A stretch of DNA of 64,000 nt from Bog-756 sp963704615 (GTDB taxonomy: Bacteria; Actinomycetota; Acidimicrobiia; Acidimicrobiales; RAAP-2). The stretch is from positions 1 to 64,000 of the forward strand of contig OY969923.1 in NCBI GenBank assembly GCA_963704615.1, read 5' to 3'. This document shows positions 1-7,634 of this stretch, piece after piece. The notes beneath the pieces were generated by a model. That model was given only the letters and a program-made list of their open reading frames with translations, was not told the origin of the DNA and did no database searches. A program made the position numbers and the translations under genes. The first letter of the stretch is position 1. Every line of letters starts with the position of its first letter.

Positions 1-76
1 CTATCCGGCCAGATCTAGCACCCCCTTTGTCGATCAACTAGATACCACCTCCCACCACCGATACGGAACGGGTATG

Positions 77-90
77 AGGATCTAAGGGCT
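77..90 (+). promoter_or_regulatory. Weak candidate DosR-like box before uspA
   Basis: AGGATCTAAGGGCT fits the pattern GGGACYWWWGKCCC at about 10 of 14 positions. Its 3' end is 46 nt before the uspA start, which is 10 nt (one helical turn) more than the 36 nt seen at the four better boxes in this region. It could be chance. Confidence 0.25.
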
Positions 91-135
91 CGATCTGCTC
101 TGAACCAAACCAGCAGCACTAAAGGAGAGAACACC

Positions 136-579
136 ATGAGTTCACAGCCAGAATCCACCCACCGAATCGTCGTCGGAGTCGACGGATCGCCATCGTCGAT
201 GGCCGCATTGGAATGGGCTGCCAATCACGCTGGGCTCACCGGCGCTACCCTCGACGTCCTAATGACGTGGGAATGGCCAGCGAGCTACGGATGGTCGATT
301 CCCATCCCCACCGGATACGACCCGGAACATGACAGCGAGAGGGCGCTGGGTGAAACCCTCAAGCCAGTGCGAGAAGGACACCCGGGCATCACCATCCAAT
401 CCAAGGTCATCGAGGGGCATCCCGCCCCCTTACTGGTAAAGGCGTCGGAAGGAGCGGACCTCCTCGTGGTCGGCAGTCGAGGCCACGGTGAGTTTGCCGG
501 CATGTTGCTGGGATCGGTCAGTGAGCACTGTGTCACCAATGCCCACTGCCCAGTCCTGGTGCTACGCGATCGCTCATGA
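136..579 (+). CDS. Universal stress protein (UspA family)
   Basis: This 147-aa single-domain Usp protein is expected to act in the cytosol in survival under starvation, hypoxia or redox stress. The N-terminal strand has the Usp VVGVDGS pattern (residues 12-18). The C-terminal ATP-binding signature G-2x-G-9x-GS is intact (G113, G116, G126-S127), so it belongs to the ATP-binding class. An AAAGGAGAG ribosome-binding site lies just before the ATG. Its stop overlaps the start of the alcohol dehydrogenase (ATGA), implying translational coupling. Usp proteins are prominent members of the mycobacterial DosR regulon, and the neighbours here belong to similar families; the exact role is unknown. Confidence 0.93.
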   Translation: MSSQPESTHRIVVGVDGSPSSMAALEWAANHAGLTGATLDVLMTWEWPASYGWSIPIPTGYDPEHDSERALGETLKPVREGHPGITIQSKVIEGHPAPLLVKASEGADLLVVGSRGHGEFAGMLLGSVSEHCVTNAHCPVLVLRDRS

Positions 580-1598
580 CGGCCCAGACTATGCAGGCAT
601 GGACGGTGGATCGGCCCGGCCCCATTGACACCCGACCCCTGAGGCAGACAGAGCGATCCGTCCCCGCCGCAGGTCCCGGGCAGGTGCGGGTACACGTACG
701 GGTTTGCGGAGTGTGCCGCACTGATCTCCACCTCGCCGAAGGTGACCTCACACCCAAGCACCCTCAGGTCATCCCGGGCCACGAGGTGGTTGGTCTCGTC
801 GATGAACTGGGGACCGGCTGCGTGCGGTTCAACCTGGGAGATCGCATCGGGATTCCCTGGTTGGCCAGTTCCTGTGGAACCTGTCGGTTCTGTGTCGATG
901 GTCGGGAGAATCTGTGTCTTGCGCCTCGGTTCACCGGATGGAATGTGGACGGAGGTTATGCCGAGTATGCAGTCGCGGACGAGGGATTCGCCTATCCCAT
1001 CCCCGAATCGTTCAGCGACGAGGAAGCGGCGCCGCTCCTCTGCGCAGGCATCATCGGCTACCGGGCCCTTCGGCGTTCCCAACTTCCGCCGGGCGGCCGG
1101 CTCGGGATCTACGGGTTTGGTGGATCTGCCCACCTCACCGCTCAGATCGCCATTGCCGAAGGAGCTCGCGTCCATGTCATGACCCGGGCACCGGAGGCTC
1201 GCGAGCTCGCTCTCGAACTCGGTGTCGCCAGTGCCGGAGGCGCCGCCGACCCGCCACCCGAACCTCTCGATGCCGCCATCCTCTTCGCGCCGGTGGGATC
1301 GTTGGTACCCCCTGCCCTCGAAGCCCTCGATCGGGGCGGAACCCTGGCGATTGCCGGAATCCATCTAACGGATGTCCCCGTGCTCAGCTACGAGAACCAT
1401 CTCTTCGAGGAGCGGTCGCTCTGCAGCGTGACCGCGAACACCCGGCACGATGGACATCAGTTCCTCGAGATCGCTGCCCGTATTCCATTGCGGGTATCCA
1501 CTGTGGCCTATGGACTGGAGCAGGCCGACCAGGCGCTCGACGACTTGGCCCACGACCGGGTGAATGGAGCTGCCGTGCTGATCAACCGTTCCGGCTGA
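576..1598 (+). CDS. Zinc-dependent alcohol dehydrogenase (MDR superfamily)
   Basis: This 340-aa medium-chain NAD(P)-dependent alcohol/aldehyde oxidoreductase has a catalytic zinc site formed by C44 (CGVCRTD) and H69-E70 (PGHEVVG). The structural zinc lobe C100-x2-C103-x2-C106-x7-C114 is complete. A Rossmann segment with GFGGSAH follows at about residue 180. The length is typical of the family. The start overlaps the uspA stop by 4 nt, so the two form an operon. The sequence resembles the propanol-preferring AdhA-like group of actinobacteria. The substrate cannot be told from sequence; a role in fermentative redox balance under low oxygen would fit the neighbours but is inference. Confidence 0.92.
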   Translation: MTAQTMQAWTVDRPGPIDTRPLRQTERSVPAAGPGQVRVHVRVCGVCRTDLHLAEGDLTPKHPQVIPGHEVVGLVDELGTGCVRFNLGDRIGIPWLASSCGTCRFCVDGRENLCLAPRFTGWNVDGGYAEYAVADEGFAYPIPESFSDEEAAPLLCAGIIGYRALRRSQLPPGGRLGIYGFGGSAHLTAQIAIAEGARVHVMTRAPEARELALELGVASAGGAADPPPEPLDAAILFAPVGSLVPPALEALDRGGTLAIAGIHLTDVPVLSYENHLFEERSLCSVTANTRHDGHQFLEIAARIPLRVSTVAYGLEQADQALDDLAHDRVNGAAVLINRSG

Positions 1599-1670
1599 TG
1601 ACGGAATGCCAACCAGTACAGAATTGTCATCGGTAAGGACCGGCGTGACGTCGGCTGACAGCCCGAACTC

Positions 1671-1684
1671 GTGACCTTCGGCCC
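1671..1684 (+). promoter_or_regulatory. DosR-like box upstream of the site-2 protease
   Basis: GTGACCTTCGGCCC is followed by TGG. It shares GAC-Y-WW-Y-GGCCCTG with three other sites in this 7 kb. Its 3' end lies 36 nt before the GTG start at 1720, the same spacing as the other boxes. It is similar to the mycobacterial DosR/DevR operator half-sites (GGGAC...GTCCC). Regulator identity is inference. Confidence 0.6.
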
Positions 1685-1719
1685 TGGTCCGTGGCGAGCC
1701 GGTCGAACAACCTGGACCG

Positions 1720-2505
1720 GTGGCCGATGGCAACGATCGCCAGGGAGTGGAAGGCAGGCCGAGGCGGAAGGGTCCGCACACCCCAGTCGCCGGCCACGGG
1801 CATAGTCTCCCGGTCGGTCGGGTTGCTGGGATCCCCCTTCGCCTCCACTGGACCTTCTTCCTGCTGATCGCCTTTGCGGTGGCAGTCGAGTGGAGTGAAG
1901 GCGAGCATACCGTAGAGACGGGACTCGTCTGGATCGTCGCCCTCTTCGCATCGGTCGTGGCCCACGAGGTGGCTCACTGCGTCGTCGCTCGTCGACGGGG
2001 CGCCCATGTGCTCGGGATCGTCCTCTTTCCCCTTGGGGGCTTGTCACAGGTTGACGCCATGCCAGAGGCGCCCGCTGACGAGCTGGCCGTGGCCGTTGTC
2101 GGACCTCTGTCCAGTCTTGGCATCGGAGTGATCCTCCTCACGGGTGGACTCCTGATCGGTTCCCGCGTCCGGCCACCGACCCTGTTCGCCGGCAGCTGGT
2201 GGGCGCGACTGGGCTGGCTCAACGTGCTTCTCGGGGCATTCAATCTCCTACCCGCTCTCCCCATGGATGGCGGAAGGGTGCTTCGCGCCGCATTGGCTCG
2301 ACATCGAAGCAATCTGGAGGCGACCATTTTGGCCGGACGGCTGGCTCGGTACCTTGGGTTGGCCATGATCGTCATCGGGTTCCTCTACGACTTCTGGCTG
2401 ATCCTGATCGGTCTCTTCGTGCTCATGGGCGCGAGAGCCGAGGAAGAAGCCGCCCGCCACCTGCCTAATGAGGCGGGCACGGCGCCGATCAGCTCATCGA
2501 CGTGA
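1720..2505 (+). CDS. Site-2 protease family membrane metalloprotease (M50)
   Basis: This 261-aa intramembrane zinc protease has the metal-binding motif HEVAH at residues 82-86 in a transmembrane helix. The second metal ligand motif, N175-x7-D183 within LLPALPMDGGR, is present. At least five hydrophobic segments are visible. It lacks the C-terminal CBS pair found in many relatives such as mycobacterial Rv2625c, so it is a minimal form. The GTG start at 1720 is supported by the upstream box at the constant 36-nt distance; the true N-terminus could be nearer the PVGRVAGIPL segment (residue 31). Such proteases cleave membrane-spanning anti-sigma factors or similar; the target here is unknown. Confidence 0.9.
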   Translation: MADGNDRQGVEGRPRRKGPHTPVAGHGHSLPVGRVAGIPLRLHWTFFLLIAFAVAVEWSEGEHTVETGLVWIVALFASVVAHEVAHCVVARRRGAHVLGIVLFPLGGLSQVDAMPEAPADELAVAVVGPLSSLGIGVILLTGGLLIGSRVRPPTLFAGSWWARLGWLNVLLGAFNLLPALPMDGGRVLRAALARHRSNLEATILAGRLARYLGLAMIVIGFLYDFWLILIGLFVLMGARAEEEAARHLPNEAGTAPISSST

Positions 2506-2544
2506 TTTGATGAGCCACCCCGGTCGGTCGCCAGGGTCATATTT

Positions 2545-2558
2545 GGGACCTTTGGCCC
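2545..2558 (+). promoter_or_regulatory. DosR-like box upstream of the PNPOx-fold protein
   Basis: GGGACCTTTGGCCC sits in TTTGGGACCTTTGGCCCTGG. It is the best match in the window to the degenerate DosR box GGGACYWWWGKCCC (14 of 14). The 3' end is exactly 36 nt before the ATG at 2594. Confidence 0.7.
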
Positions 2559-2593
2559 TGGATGGTCTTCGATGGATAGGGCATCCTGCCACC

Positions 2594-3052
2594 ATGTGGG
2601 CAAACGAATTCTCCGCCGCTACGGCCCTCACCGAATCGGAGTGCTTCGAACGCTTGAGCCAGGTATCACTCGGTCGGATCGCCGTAAGCATCGATGCGCT
2701 GCCGGTGATCCTTCCGGTTCACTTCGTGCTCTCCGACGAGTCGGTGCTCTTCCCTACCGTTACCGGTTCGAAATTCGATGCCGCCACCACTGGCACCGTC
2801 ATCGCCTTTCAGGCCGACGCCCAGGAGACCCTCGGCGGAGACTACTGGAGCGTGCTACTCCAGGGGATTGCCTCGTCGGTCGGCGACGTGCCAGGGGATG
2901 CCCAGGAGCGAGCCATACCGTTGGAACCTCGACCGGACTTGCACCGAAAGCTACACATGGTGCGGATCGAAGCGACCATTGTCAGCGGACGTAGCTTCCG
3001 AATCGCCGGTGAGGGGCCCTCCATAGAGCTTCCTGACGCCCCTCCTTTGTAG
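2594..3052 (+). CDS. Pyridoxamine 5'-phosphate oxidase-fold flavin/F420-binding protein
   Basis: This is a 152-aa split-barrel (PNPOx-like) protein. The pattern CFERLSQVSLGRIAVS, then LPVILPVHF and VLFPTVTGSKF, is typical of small actinobacterial flavin- or F420-binding proteins of this fold, several of which are DosR-induced in mycobacteria. The frame is open back to 2468, but I chose the ATG at 2594 because family members begin close to the ESECFERL helix and because the upstream regulatory box is then at the standard 36 nt. It is probably a cytosolic reductase or oxidase of unknown substrate. It is convergent with the PhoU-like gene. Confidence 0.82.
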   Translation: MWANEFSAATALTESECFERLSQVSLGRIAVSIDALPVILPVHFVLSDESVLFPTVTGSKFDAATTGTVIAFQADAQETLGGDYWSVLLQGIASSVGDVPGDAQERAIPLEPRPDLHRKLHMVRIEATIVSGRSFRIAGEGPSIELPDAPPL

Positions 3053-3094
3053 CGAACCCTCTCGGGCCGTCCGGTGCGTGGGACCACGGTCCTC

Positions 3095-3700
3095 CTATCC
3101 CTCCTTCACCACCGCGTACCAGATCCGATGGGCCACCCCCTCGAGCCCATCTCCCATCCGAGCACAGCGCCGATAGAGCTCACGGCGTCCAGTCACTTCC
3201 CGGATGTCGGAGACCTCGAGTAGCGCCGACATGGCCAGGCGATACACGTGCTCGATAGACCGTTGCCGGCCTACTGCTGCATCGGCGCACCCGGTAGCCC
3301 GATCCGGGTGGGACGAGAGTACGGAAAACGCCCCCACCAAGTCTCGAACACCGAGTGCGATGAGGTCAGCCATCTCGGCCATGGGCGCATCGGGGTCCAT
3401 GTTCACGAGCTCTGATTCACGGATCAGGTTCTTGGCTGCGTTGAGGACCGCGTCCAGGCGCTCGGAGAGCTCGTAGATGTCCTCAGCGCTGATTGGCGTC
3501 ACGAAGGCGACCCGCACCTGGGTCAACACCTCACGGCTGGCCAGGTCACCTTCATGGTCGACGGCGTGAACAATTGCGGCCTGGGAGCGATCCCCCTTCG
3601 ACCATGCGCTGAACGCGTCCATGCCCCTGATCGTGATTTCCCCTTGGTGCGCCAACATCCCAAGGAGGTCGGGGGTCTTTGGCAGGAACCACCGTCTCAT
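3095..3700 (-). CDS. DUF47 / PhoU-like phosphate transport regulator
   Basis: This 201-aa, mostly helical protein of the DUF47 (PhoU-related) family starts MRRWFLPKTPDLLGMLAHQG, the usual N-terminus. It is rich in Glu/Asp helices that bind metal clusters in PhoU relatives. Genes of this family almost always accompany PiT transporters, and here the start ATG overlaps the pit stop by 4 nt (ATGA at 3697-3700), so it is co-translated with it. It probably gates or regulates phosphate uptake from the cytosolic side. The reading frame continues upstream inside pit, but those residues are not family-like. Confidence 0.88.
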   Translation of the reverse strand: MRRWFLPKTPDLLGMLAHQGEITIRGMDAFSAWSKGDRSQAAIVHAVDHEGDLASREVLTQVRVAFVTPISAEDIYELSERLDAVLNAAKNLIRESELVNMDPDAPMAEMADLIALGVRDLVGAFSVLSSHPDRATGCADAAVGRQRSIEHVYRLAMSALLEVSDIREVTGRRELYRRCARMGDGLEGVAHRIWYAVVKEG

Positions 3701-4695
3701 CCCAACCACCTCCACACGACGAAGAACAGAGCGGCCAACCCTCCACTTACGGGAAGCGTAACCAACCAGGCCAGTCCGATTTCGCCCGCCACGGCCCAGC
3801 GTACGTGGCGCCATCGTTCCCCAGACCCAACGCCCACCACGGCAGGTGCGACAACGTCGGTGGTGCTGACTGGAGCGCCAGCGAGCGAGGCGGCCAGAAC
3901 AATGACACCCGACGAGCCCTGACTGACCATTCCGTCGAGGGACCGGATTCGGTAGATGCGCTTGCCGAGGGTGCGAACCACCTTCCAGCCGCCGAGCAGG
4001 GTGCCGAAGGTCAAGAGCAATGCCGACGAAAGGGCCACCCAGAAGGGGACAGCGAAGCGCGAAAGGTTCCCTCCGGCTACCAGTGCTGCGGTGATCAGCC
4101 CCATTGTTTTCTGAGCATCATTTGAGCCATGCGCAAAGGCCAGGCCAGCGGAGGCCACCACCTCGCCGTAGCGCACCGGTGATTCGACTCTCCGCCGGGC
4201 TCGGCGGAGCGAGCGCCGGGCCAGGCGGATCCCCACCATGGCCAATGGCAAAGCGATCGCCGAGGAGAAGAGGAGCCACAAGAGGGAGCCGAAGACCCCT
4301 TCCGGACGCAGACCATCGAGGCCACCCCAATGCACGGCGCCGGTGCCGCCTTCGGCCAGTGCCGCGCCGGCCAAGGCTCCAACCAGACAGTGGCCTGAGC
4401 TGCAGGGGAGACCCCAGACAAGCGTGATCACACTCCACACCAGAGCTCCGAGGACTGCGGCGCCCAAGACCTCCAGCATGCGATCGGCCGGGACAATGGC
4501 GATGCCAGCGATGGTGGCAGCCACGGCAGTACCTACAGCCAGGGCACCGACAACGTGGAAGACAGCGGCGACGATCACCGCCGGAGCCGGCCGCATGGCA
4601 CCGGTCACGATCGGCGCAGCAATGGCATTGCCCGCGTCGTGTACACCGTTCACCACGCAATAGGTCGCAGCAAGGATCACCACCACGAAAAGCAC
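3697..4695 (-). CDS. pit: PiT-family inorganic phosphate transporter
   Basis: This 332-aa inner-membrane symporter of phosphate (metal-phosphate with H+ or Na+) has both PiT signature repeats: GVHDAGN at residues 17-23 and HGSNDAQKT at 189-197, in inverted membrane halves. About ten hydrophobic segments are visible. It begins a two-gene operon with the DUF47 partner. It lies downstream of and parallel to the APH/ATPase gene but is separated from it by 239 bp, so it probably has its own promoter. With PPK, PPase and H+-PPase elsewhere in the window, it points to active phosphate/polyphosphate management. Confidence 0.93.
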   Translation of the reverse strand: MLFVVVILAATYCVVNGVHDAGNAIAAPIVTGAMRPAPAVIVAAVFHVVGALAVGTAVAATIAGIAIVPADRMLEVLGAAVLGALVWSVITLVWGLPCSSGHCLVGALAGAALAEGGTGAVHWGGLDGLRPEGVFGSLLWLLFSSAIALPLAMVGIRLARRSLRRARRRVESPVRYGEVVASAGLAFAHGSNDAQKTMGLITAALVAGGNLSRFAVPFWVALSSALLLTFGTLLGGWKVVRTLGKRIYRIRSLDGMVSQGSSGVIVLAASLAGAPVSTTDVVAPAVVGVGSGERWRHVRWAVAGEIGLAWLVTLPVSGGLAALFFVVWRWLG

Positions 4696-4934
4696 CGGTC
4701 GATCCTCTCATGACATGGGCGAACATCTGCCCCAGACGATCGACATACAACAGGCAACCGGCTTTGCAGATGACCTCGGAGGACCCTCCGTCCTCCCACT
4801 CGCCAATTGTTCGACTACGGCAGGAAGCGGATCTCCGAGGGAGCTCAACACATATCCTCGCTTCAATAGGTGGAACGAAAGGAAGCAACGATGAGCAGGG
4901 CCGAAGACCTGCTCGACGCTCTACATATCTGGCC
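4696..4934. other. Intergenic region before pit with a perfect inverted repeat
   Basis: No gene is visible in these 239 bp. GGAGGAC (4778-4784) and GTCCTCC (4790-4796) form a perfect 7-bp inverted repeat around CCTCC. It lies about 83 nt upstream of the pit start and could be an operator or a terminator of the APH/ATPase gene. Confidence 0.35.
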
Positions 4935-6452
4935 TTAGCGCTCAAGTACATCCAGTGCCCGCGCCACCGCTTCCCCTGGCCCCAACAATGAAGTGTTGAT
5001 GACCACCGCTGACGACCACGGGTCCATCGATCGTCCCATCGCCACACCTATTTCTGGAGTTGCTTCGGAGACGTCTGTATGTTCGGAAAGCCGTCGAGCA
5101 ACTCGGGCGGCTGCATCTCCGGGGTTGGCGTCGCAGCGTACTTCGATGAAGTCGCTCGAGGTACGATCGGCCACCAGCCTCGCTGCATCCCGCCAGGAGG
5201 CAGCGATCCAGGATGCGTCAAGGACGACCGATTCACCCTTTCCGAGGTGGTGCTCAGCTTGGCGGAGCAGCTCCCCATACACCGTTGCGGTCACCGCCGG
5301 CTGGTAGAGACCCTCGCCGTAGCCCGATGGACCGTCGTGGGTGGTGATCGCTGCTGACATCGGTTCCCCGACCCCCTGACGGATCGCATCGGAGCGAAGG
5401 ACAGTCAGATCGGCTGCCGCCGCCACCCCAGCGGCAAGAGTGGATTTGCCGCAGCCGGGAAGCCCGCCGACCAGCACCATCCTTACCCGAGCGCTCCGTA
5501 GGTGATCGAGGGTGAGAGCCTGGAGCGCATTCGCTTCAACGTTGGCATCGTCAGCTCCCTGGGCGGAGCGAAGGCAGGCCACCTTGGCGCGGACGTAGGC
5601 GTGGCACGCGAGGTAGAAATGGATCAGTGTCTGGGGAAACCGGTCATCGGTCAGTTCTTGGTAGTCGCTGAGGAGTCGGTTCGCCGCGTCGGCACGGTCC
5701 AACCGCTCGAGGTCCATGGCCAGGAAGGTCACATCGGCGCAAACATCGCAATGGCGGAGACGATCGGAAAACTCGAGGCAGTCGAGGATACGGACTCCGT
5801 CGTCGAGACAGAAGATGTCCTCTGCCTGGAGGTCGCCGTGCCCGTCGCACACGCGCCCTGAGGCAATCCGGTCGTCGAGCAACGGATCGCGTCCGTCGAG
5901 CCAGCGAGTAACAAGGTGGCGGATCTCAGCTTCTCTGGCGCCATCGAGGATCGTCCCCACGTACGACGAGGTTTCAGCGAAGCTGTCCCGCCATATGCTG
6001 CGCAACGCTTCCCCGCTTGCGTCCGCCGAGATCGCTGGTGAGCGTTCGGCCTCCTGGTGAAATGACACCAGCGCCTCCGCCACTCGCTGCACCCAAGGTT
6101 CGAGGGCATCCCCACGTCGGGCCAGCGCAGCGAGGCACCTGTTCTCGGACAAGCGTCGCATCACCACCATATGGTCGATCGGCTTCCCATCCAGGACGAG
6201 ATCGGCGACCCCGAGGTAGACGTCGGGAGCCAGCCTCCGGTTGAGCGCCACCTCACGCTCACAATCTGTCCGACGGTTGATCCGACGACGGAAGTCGAGG
6301 AAATCGAACTGCACCGGCTTGCGCATCTTGTAGACCCGCTCGCCCACAAAGAAGACCGTCGAAATATGCGTCTCAACGACACGGGCTGACGTCCCACCCG
6401 CACCGGGCTGGTTCACATCGGGTTGACCGGATTTCCGTTTGCCGAACCGCAT
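4935..6452 (-). CDS. Bifunctional aminoglycoside-phosphotransferase-like / P-loop ATPase protein
   Basis: This 505-aa protein has two halves. The N-terminal half (about 25-310) is an APH/kinase-like fold with the catalytic loop H205-G-D-L and a following D in RILDCLEF. The C-terminal half (about 322-500) is a zeta-toxin-like P-loop kinase with Walker A GGLPGCGKST (329-338). It is the family of mycobacterial Rv2004c, a DosR-regulon member of unknown substrate. An ATG 21 nt upstream (6473) is possible. I chose 6452 because it puts the start 36 nt from the upstream box and because GGTGGATGG precedes it. The product is probably a cytosolic small-molecule kinase; antibiotic resistance should not be assumed. 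Confidence 0.88.
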   Translation of the reverse strand: MRFGKRKSGQPDVNQPGAGGTSARVVETHISTVFFVGERVYKMRKPVQFDFLDFRRRINRRTDCEREVALNRRLAPDVYLGVADLVLDGKPIDHMVVMRRLSENRCLAALARRGDALEPWVQRVAEALVSFHQEAERSPAISADASGEALRSIWRDSFAETSSYVGTILDGAREAEIRHLVTRWLDGRDPLLDDRIASGRVCDGHGDLQAEDIFCLDDGVRILDCLEFSDRLRHCDVCADVTFLAMDLERLDRADAANRLLSDYQELTDDRFPQTLIHFYLACHAYVRAKVACLRSAQGADDANVEANALQALTLDHLRSARVRMVLVGGLPGCGKSTLAAGVAAAADLTVLRSDAIRQGVGEPMSAAITTHDGPSGYGEGLYQPAVTATVYGELLRQAEHHLGKGESVVLDASWIAASWRDAARLVADRTSSDFIEVRCDANPGDAAARVARRLSEHTDVSEATPEIGVAMGRSMDPWSSAVVINTSLLGPGEAVARALDVLER

Positions 6453-6487
6453 GTGATCACCATCCACCGTCATTCCGCCAGGGAACA

Positions 6488-6501
6488 GGGCCGAAAGTCA
6501 C
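6488..6501 (-). promoter_or_regulatory. DosR-like box upstream of the APH/ATPase gene
   Basis: On the minus strand this reads GTGACTTTCGGCCC followed by TG. It is nearly identical to the box before the site-2 protease (CTCGTGACCTTCGGCCCTG). The 3' end is exactly 36 nt before the ATG at 6452. Confidence 0.62.
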
Positions 6502-6686
6502 GAGCCGACGGGGGTGATTCATCGGATACACGTCTGGGTTCGAGCGACGTTTCAGCAAAGCACAGCCGTGGCCCGCGCCGTCAGACCTCACTGACCACGT
6601 CGGTGCACCTGGGCAAGACCGACACCGACTGGCACCGACATGGAGGAGTAGCGTGTCCGGATAGCGTAACAATGTCCCGGACTTCT

Positions 6687-6700
6687 ATGACCAACGGCCC
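6687..6700 (+). promoter_or_regulatory. DosR-like box upstream of the sugar phosphomutase/phosphorylase unit
   Basis: ATGACCAACGGCCC is followed by TGG. It shares GACC-W-W-Y-GGCCCTGG with the other boxes. Its 3' end is exactly 36 nt before an ATG at 6736 that opens a 45-codon frame ending on the phosphomutase start. Confidence 0.58.
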
Positions 6701-6735
6701 TGGCCTTGTGTCGCAACAGGGAAGAGTGTTGGCAT

Positions 6736-6873
6736 ATGGACATGTGTCATGGGGCTGAGATCCTTCGTCTGACCTGGCCACCGACGAGCGGCGGTTGCGC
6801 ACCGGCCGTTCTCCCAAGTCTCAGCCCTGGACGGCCATGGCCCACCGAGGCGACGGTGATACGACACGGATGA
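6736..6873 (+). CDS. Possible 45-aa leader peptide coupled to the phosphomutase gene
   Basis: This small frame starts MDMCHGAEILRL, just after AGGGAAGAG. Its TGA (6871-6873) overlaps the phosphomutase ATG (6870-6872) as ATGA. It begins 36 nt after the DosR-like box, the position where the other boxes have a gene start. About 62% of third positions are G/C, no better than background, and I recognise no family. It could be a translated leader that couples ribosomes onto the next gene, or an untranslated leader that happens to be open. Confidence 0.35.
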   Translation: MDMCHGAEILRLTWPPTSGGCAPAVLPSLSPGRPWPTEATVIRHG

Positions 6874-7634
6874 TTCCGTTCCCTTCGGATCGACTCGACG
6901 CCGTCATCTTCGACATGGACGGTGTCGTCAGTGACACTGCCCGCGTCCACCAACGTTGCTGGAAGCTCGTCTTCGATGACTACCTGCGCCGTTGCTCGGC
7001 GCGCACCGGCGAGGCCCTACGTCCGTTTGATGATGAGGATTACGTCCGTTACGTCGACGGTAAACCCCGCTACGACGGCGCGGAGAGCTTCCTTGCCTCG
7101 CGCAACATTTCACTCGCACGCGGCGCTCCATCGGATGCTCCCGGAGACGACACCGTGTGCGCCCTCGGGAACCTCAAGGATCGCGATTTCGAACAGGCAG
7201 TGGCGAAGGACGGAGTGAGTCTCTTCGACCCGACGATTATCTTTCTACGACTCCTGCGTGGACACGGCATCCCGACGGCCCTCATCTCGTCGAGCCGACA
7301 CGCCCGGGCGATACTCGAGACGGCTCGCATCACGACTCTCTTCGATACCATCGTCGATGGAATAGACGCCGAGGCCCTTGAGTTGCCGGGCAAGCCCGAT
7401 CCGGCCATCTTCGTTGCAGCGGCGCGCCGACTCAATGTTGCTCCCGCCCGAGCCGCGGTGGTGGAAGATGCCCTGGCAGGCGTCGAGGCAGGCCACCGAG
7501 GAGGCTTTGGCTTCGTCATCGGTATCGGCGTCGGCTCTCATGCCGATGAGCTCCTTGACCACGGCGCCAGCGTTGTGGTCGCGGACCTGTCTGAATTCGA
7601 ACTGGAACCCGATGCCGCCAAGGAGCCGCGGTGA
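6870..7634 (+). CDS. Beta-phosphoglucomutase family HAD hydrolase
   Basis: This 254-aa HAD subfamily I protein has motif I FDMDGVVSDT near the N-terminus (nucleophile Asp, acid/base Asp two residues later). SSS in ALISSSRHAR is motif II, and GKPDPAIF followed by VVEDALAGVEAG gives motifs III/IV. The family converts beta-glucose-1-phosphate to glucose-6-phosphate. The next gene, overlapping by 4 nt (GTGA), is a GH65 phosphorylase that would release beta-glucose-1-phosphate, so the two form a disaccharide catabolic pair, as in mycobacterial Rv3400-Rv3401 and the fused Rv2006. Earlier in-frame starts (TTG 6795, ATG 6837) exist, but the ATGA overlap favours 6870. Confidence 0.88.
   Translation: MIPFPSDRLDAVIFDMDGVVSDTARVHQRCWKLVFDDYLRRCSARTGEALRPFDDEDYVRYVDGKPRYDGAESFLASRNISLARGAPSDAPGDDTVCALGNLKDRDFEQAVAKDGVSLFDPTIIFLRLLRGHGIPTALISSSRHARAILETARITTLFDTIVDGIDAEALELPGKPDPAIFVAAARRLNVAPARAAVVEDALAGVEAGHRGGFGFVIGIGVGSHADELLDHGASVVVADLSEFELEPDAAKEPR

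Noticed and set aside
3079..3094. GGGACCACGGTCCTCC as another DosR-like box
   Set aside because: It lies between two convergent gene ends, lacks the GGCCCTG half and cannot serve a promoter; more likely a small terminator hairpin.
4935..6452. Aminoglycoside resistance gene
   Set aside because: The APH-like half is of the Rv2004c type fused to a P-loop kinase; nothing indicates antibiotic substrates.
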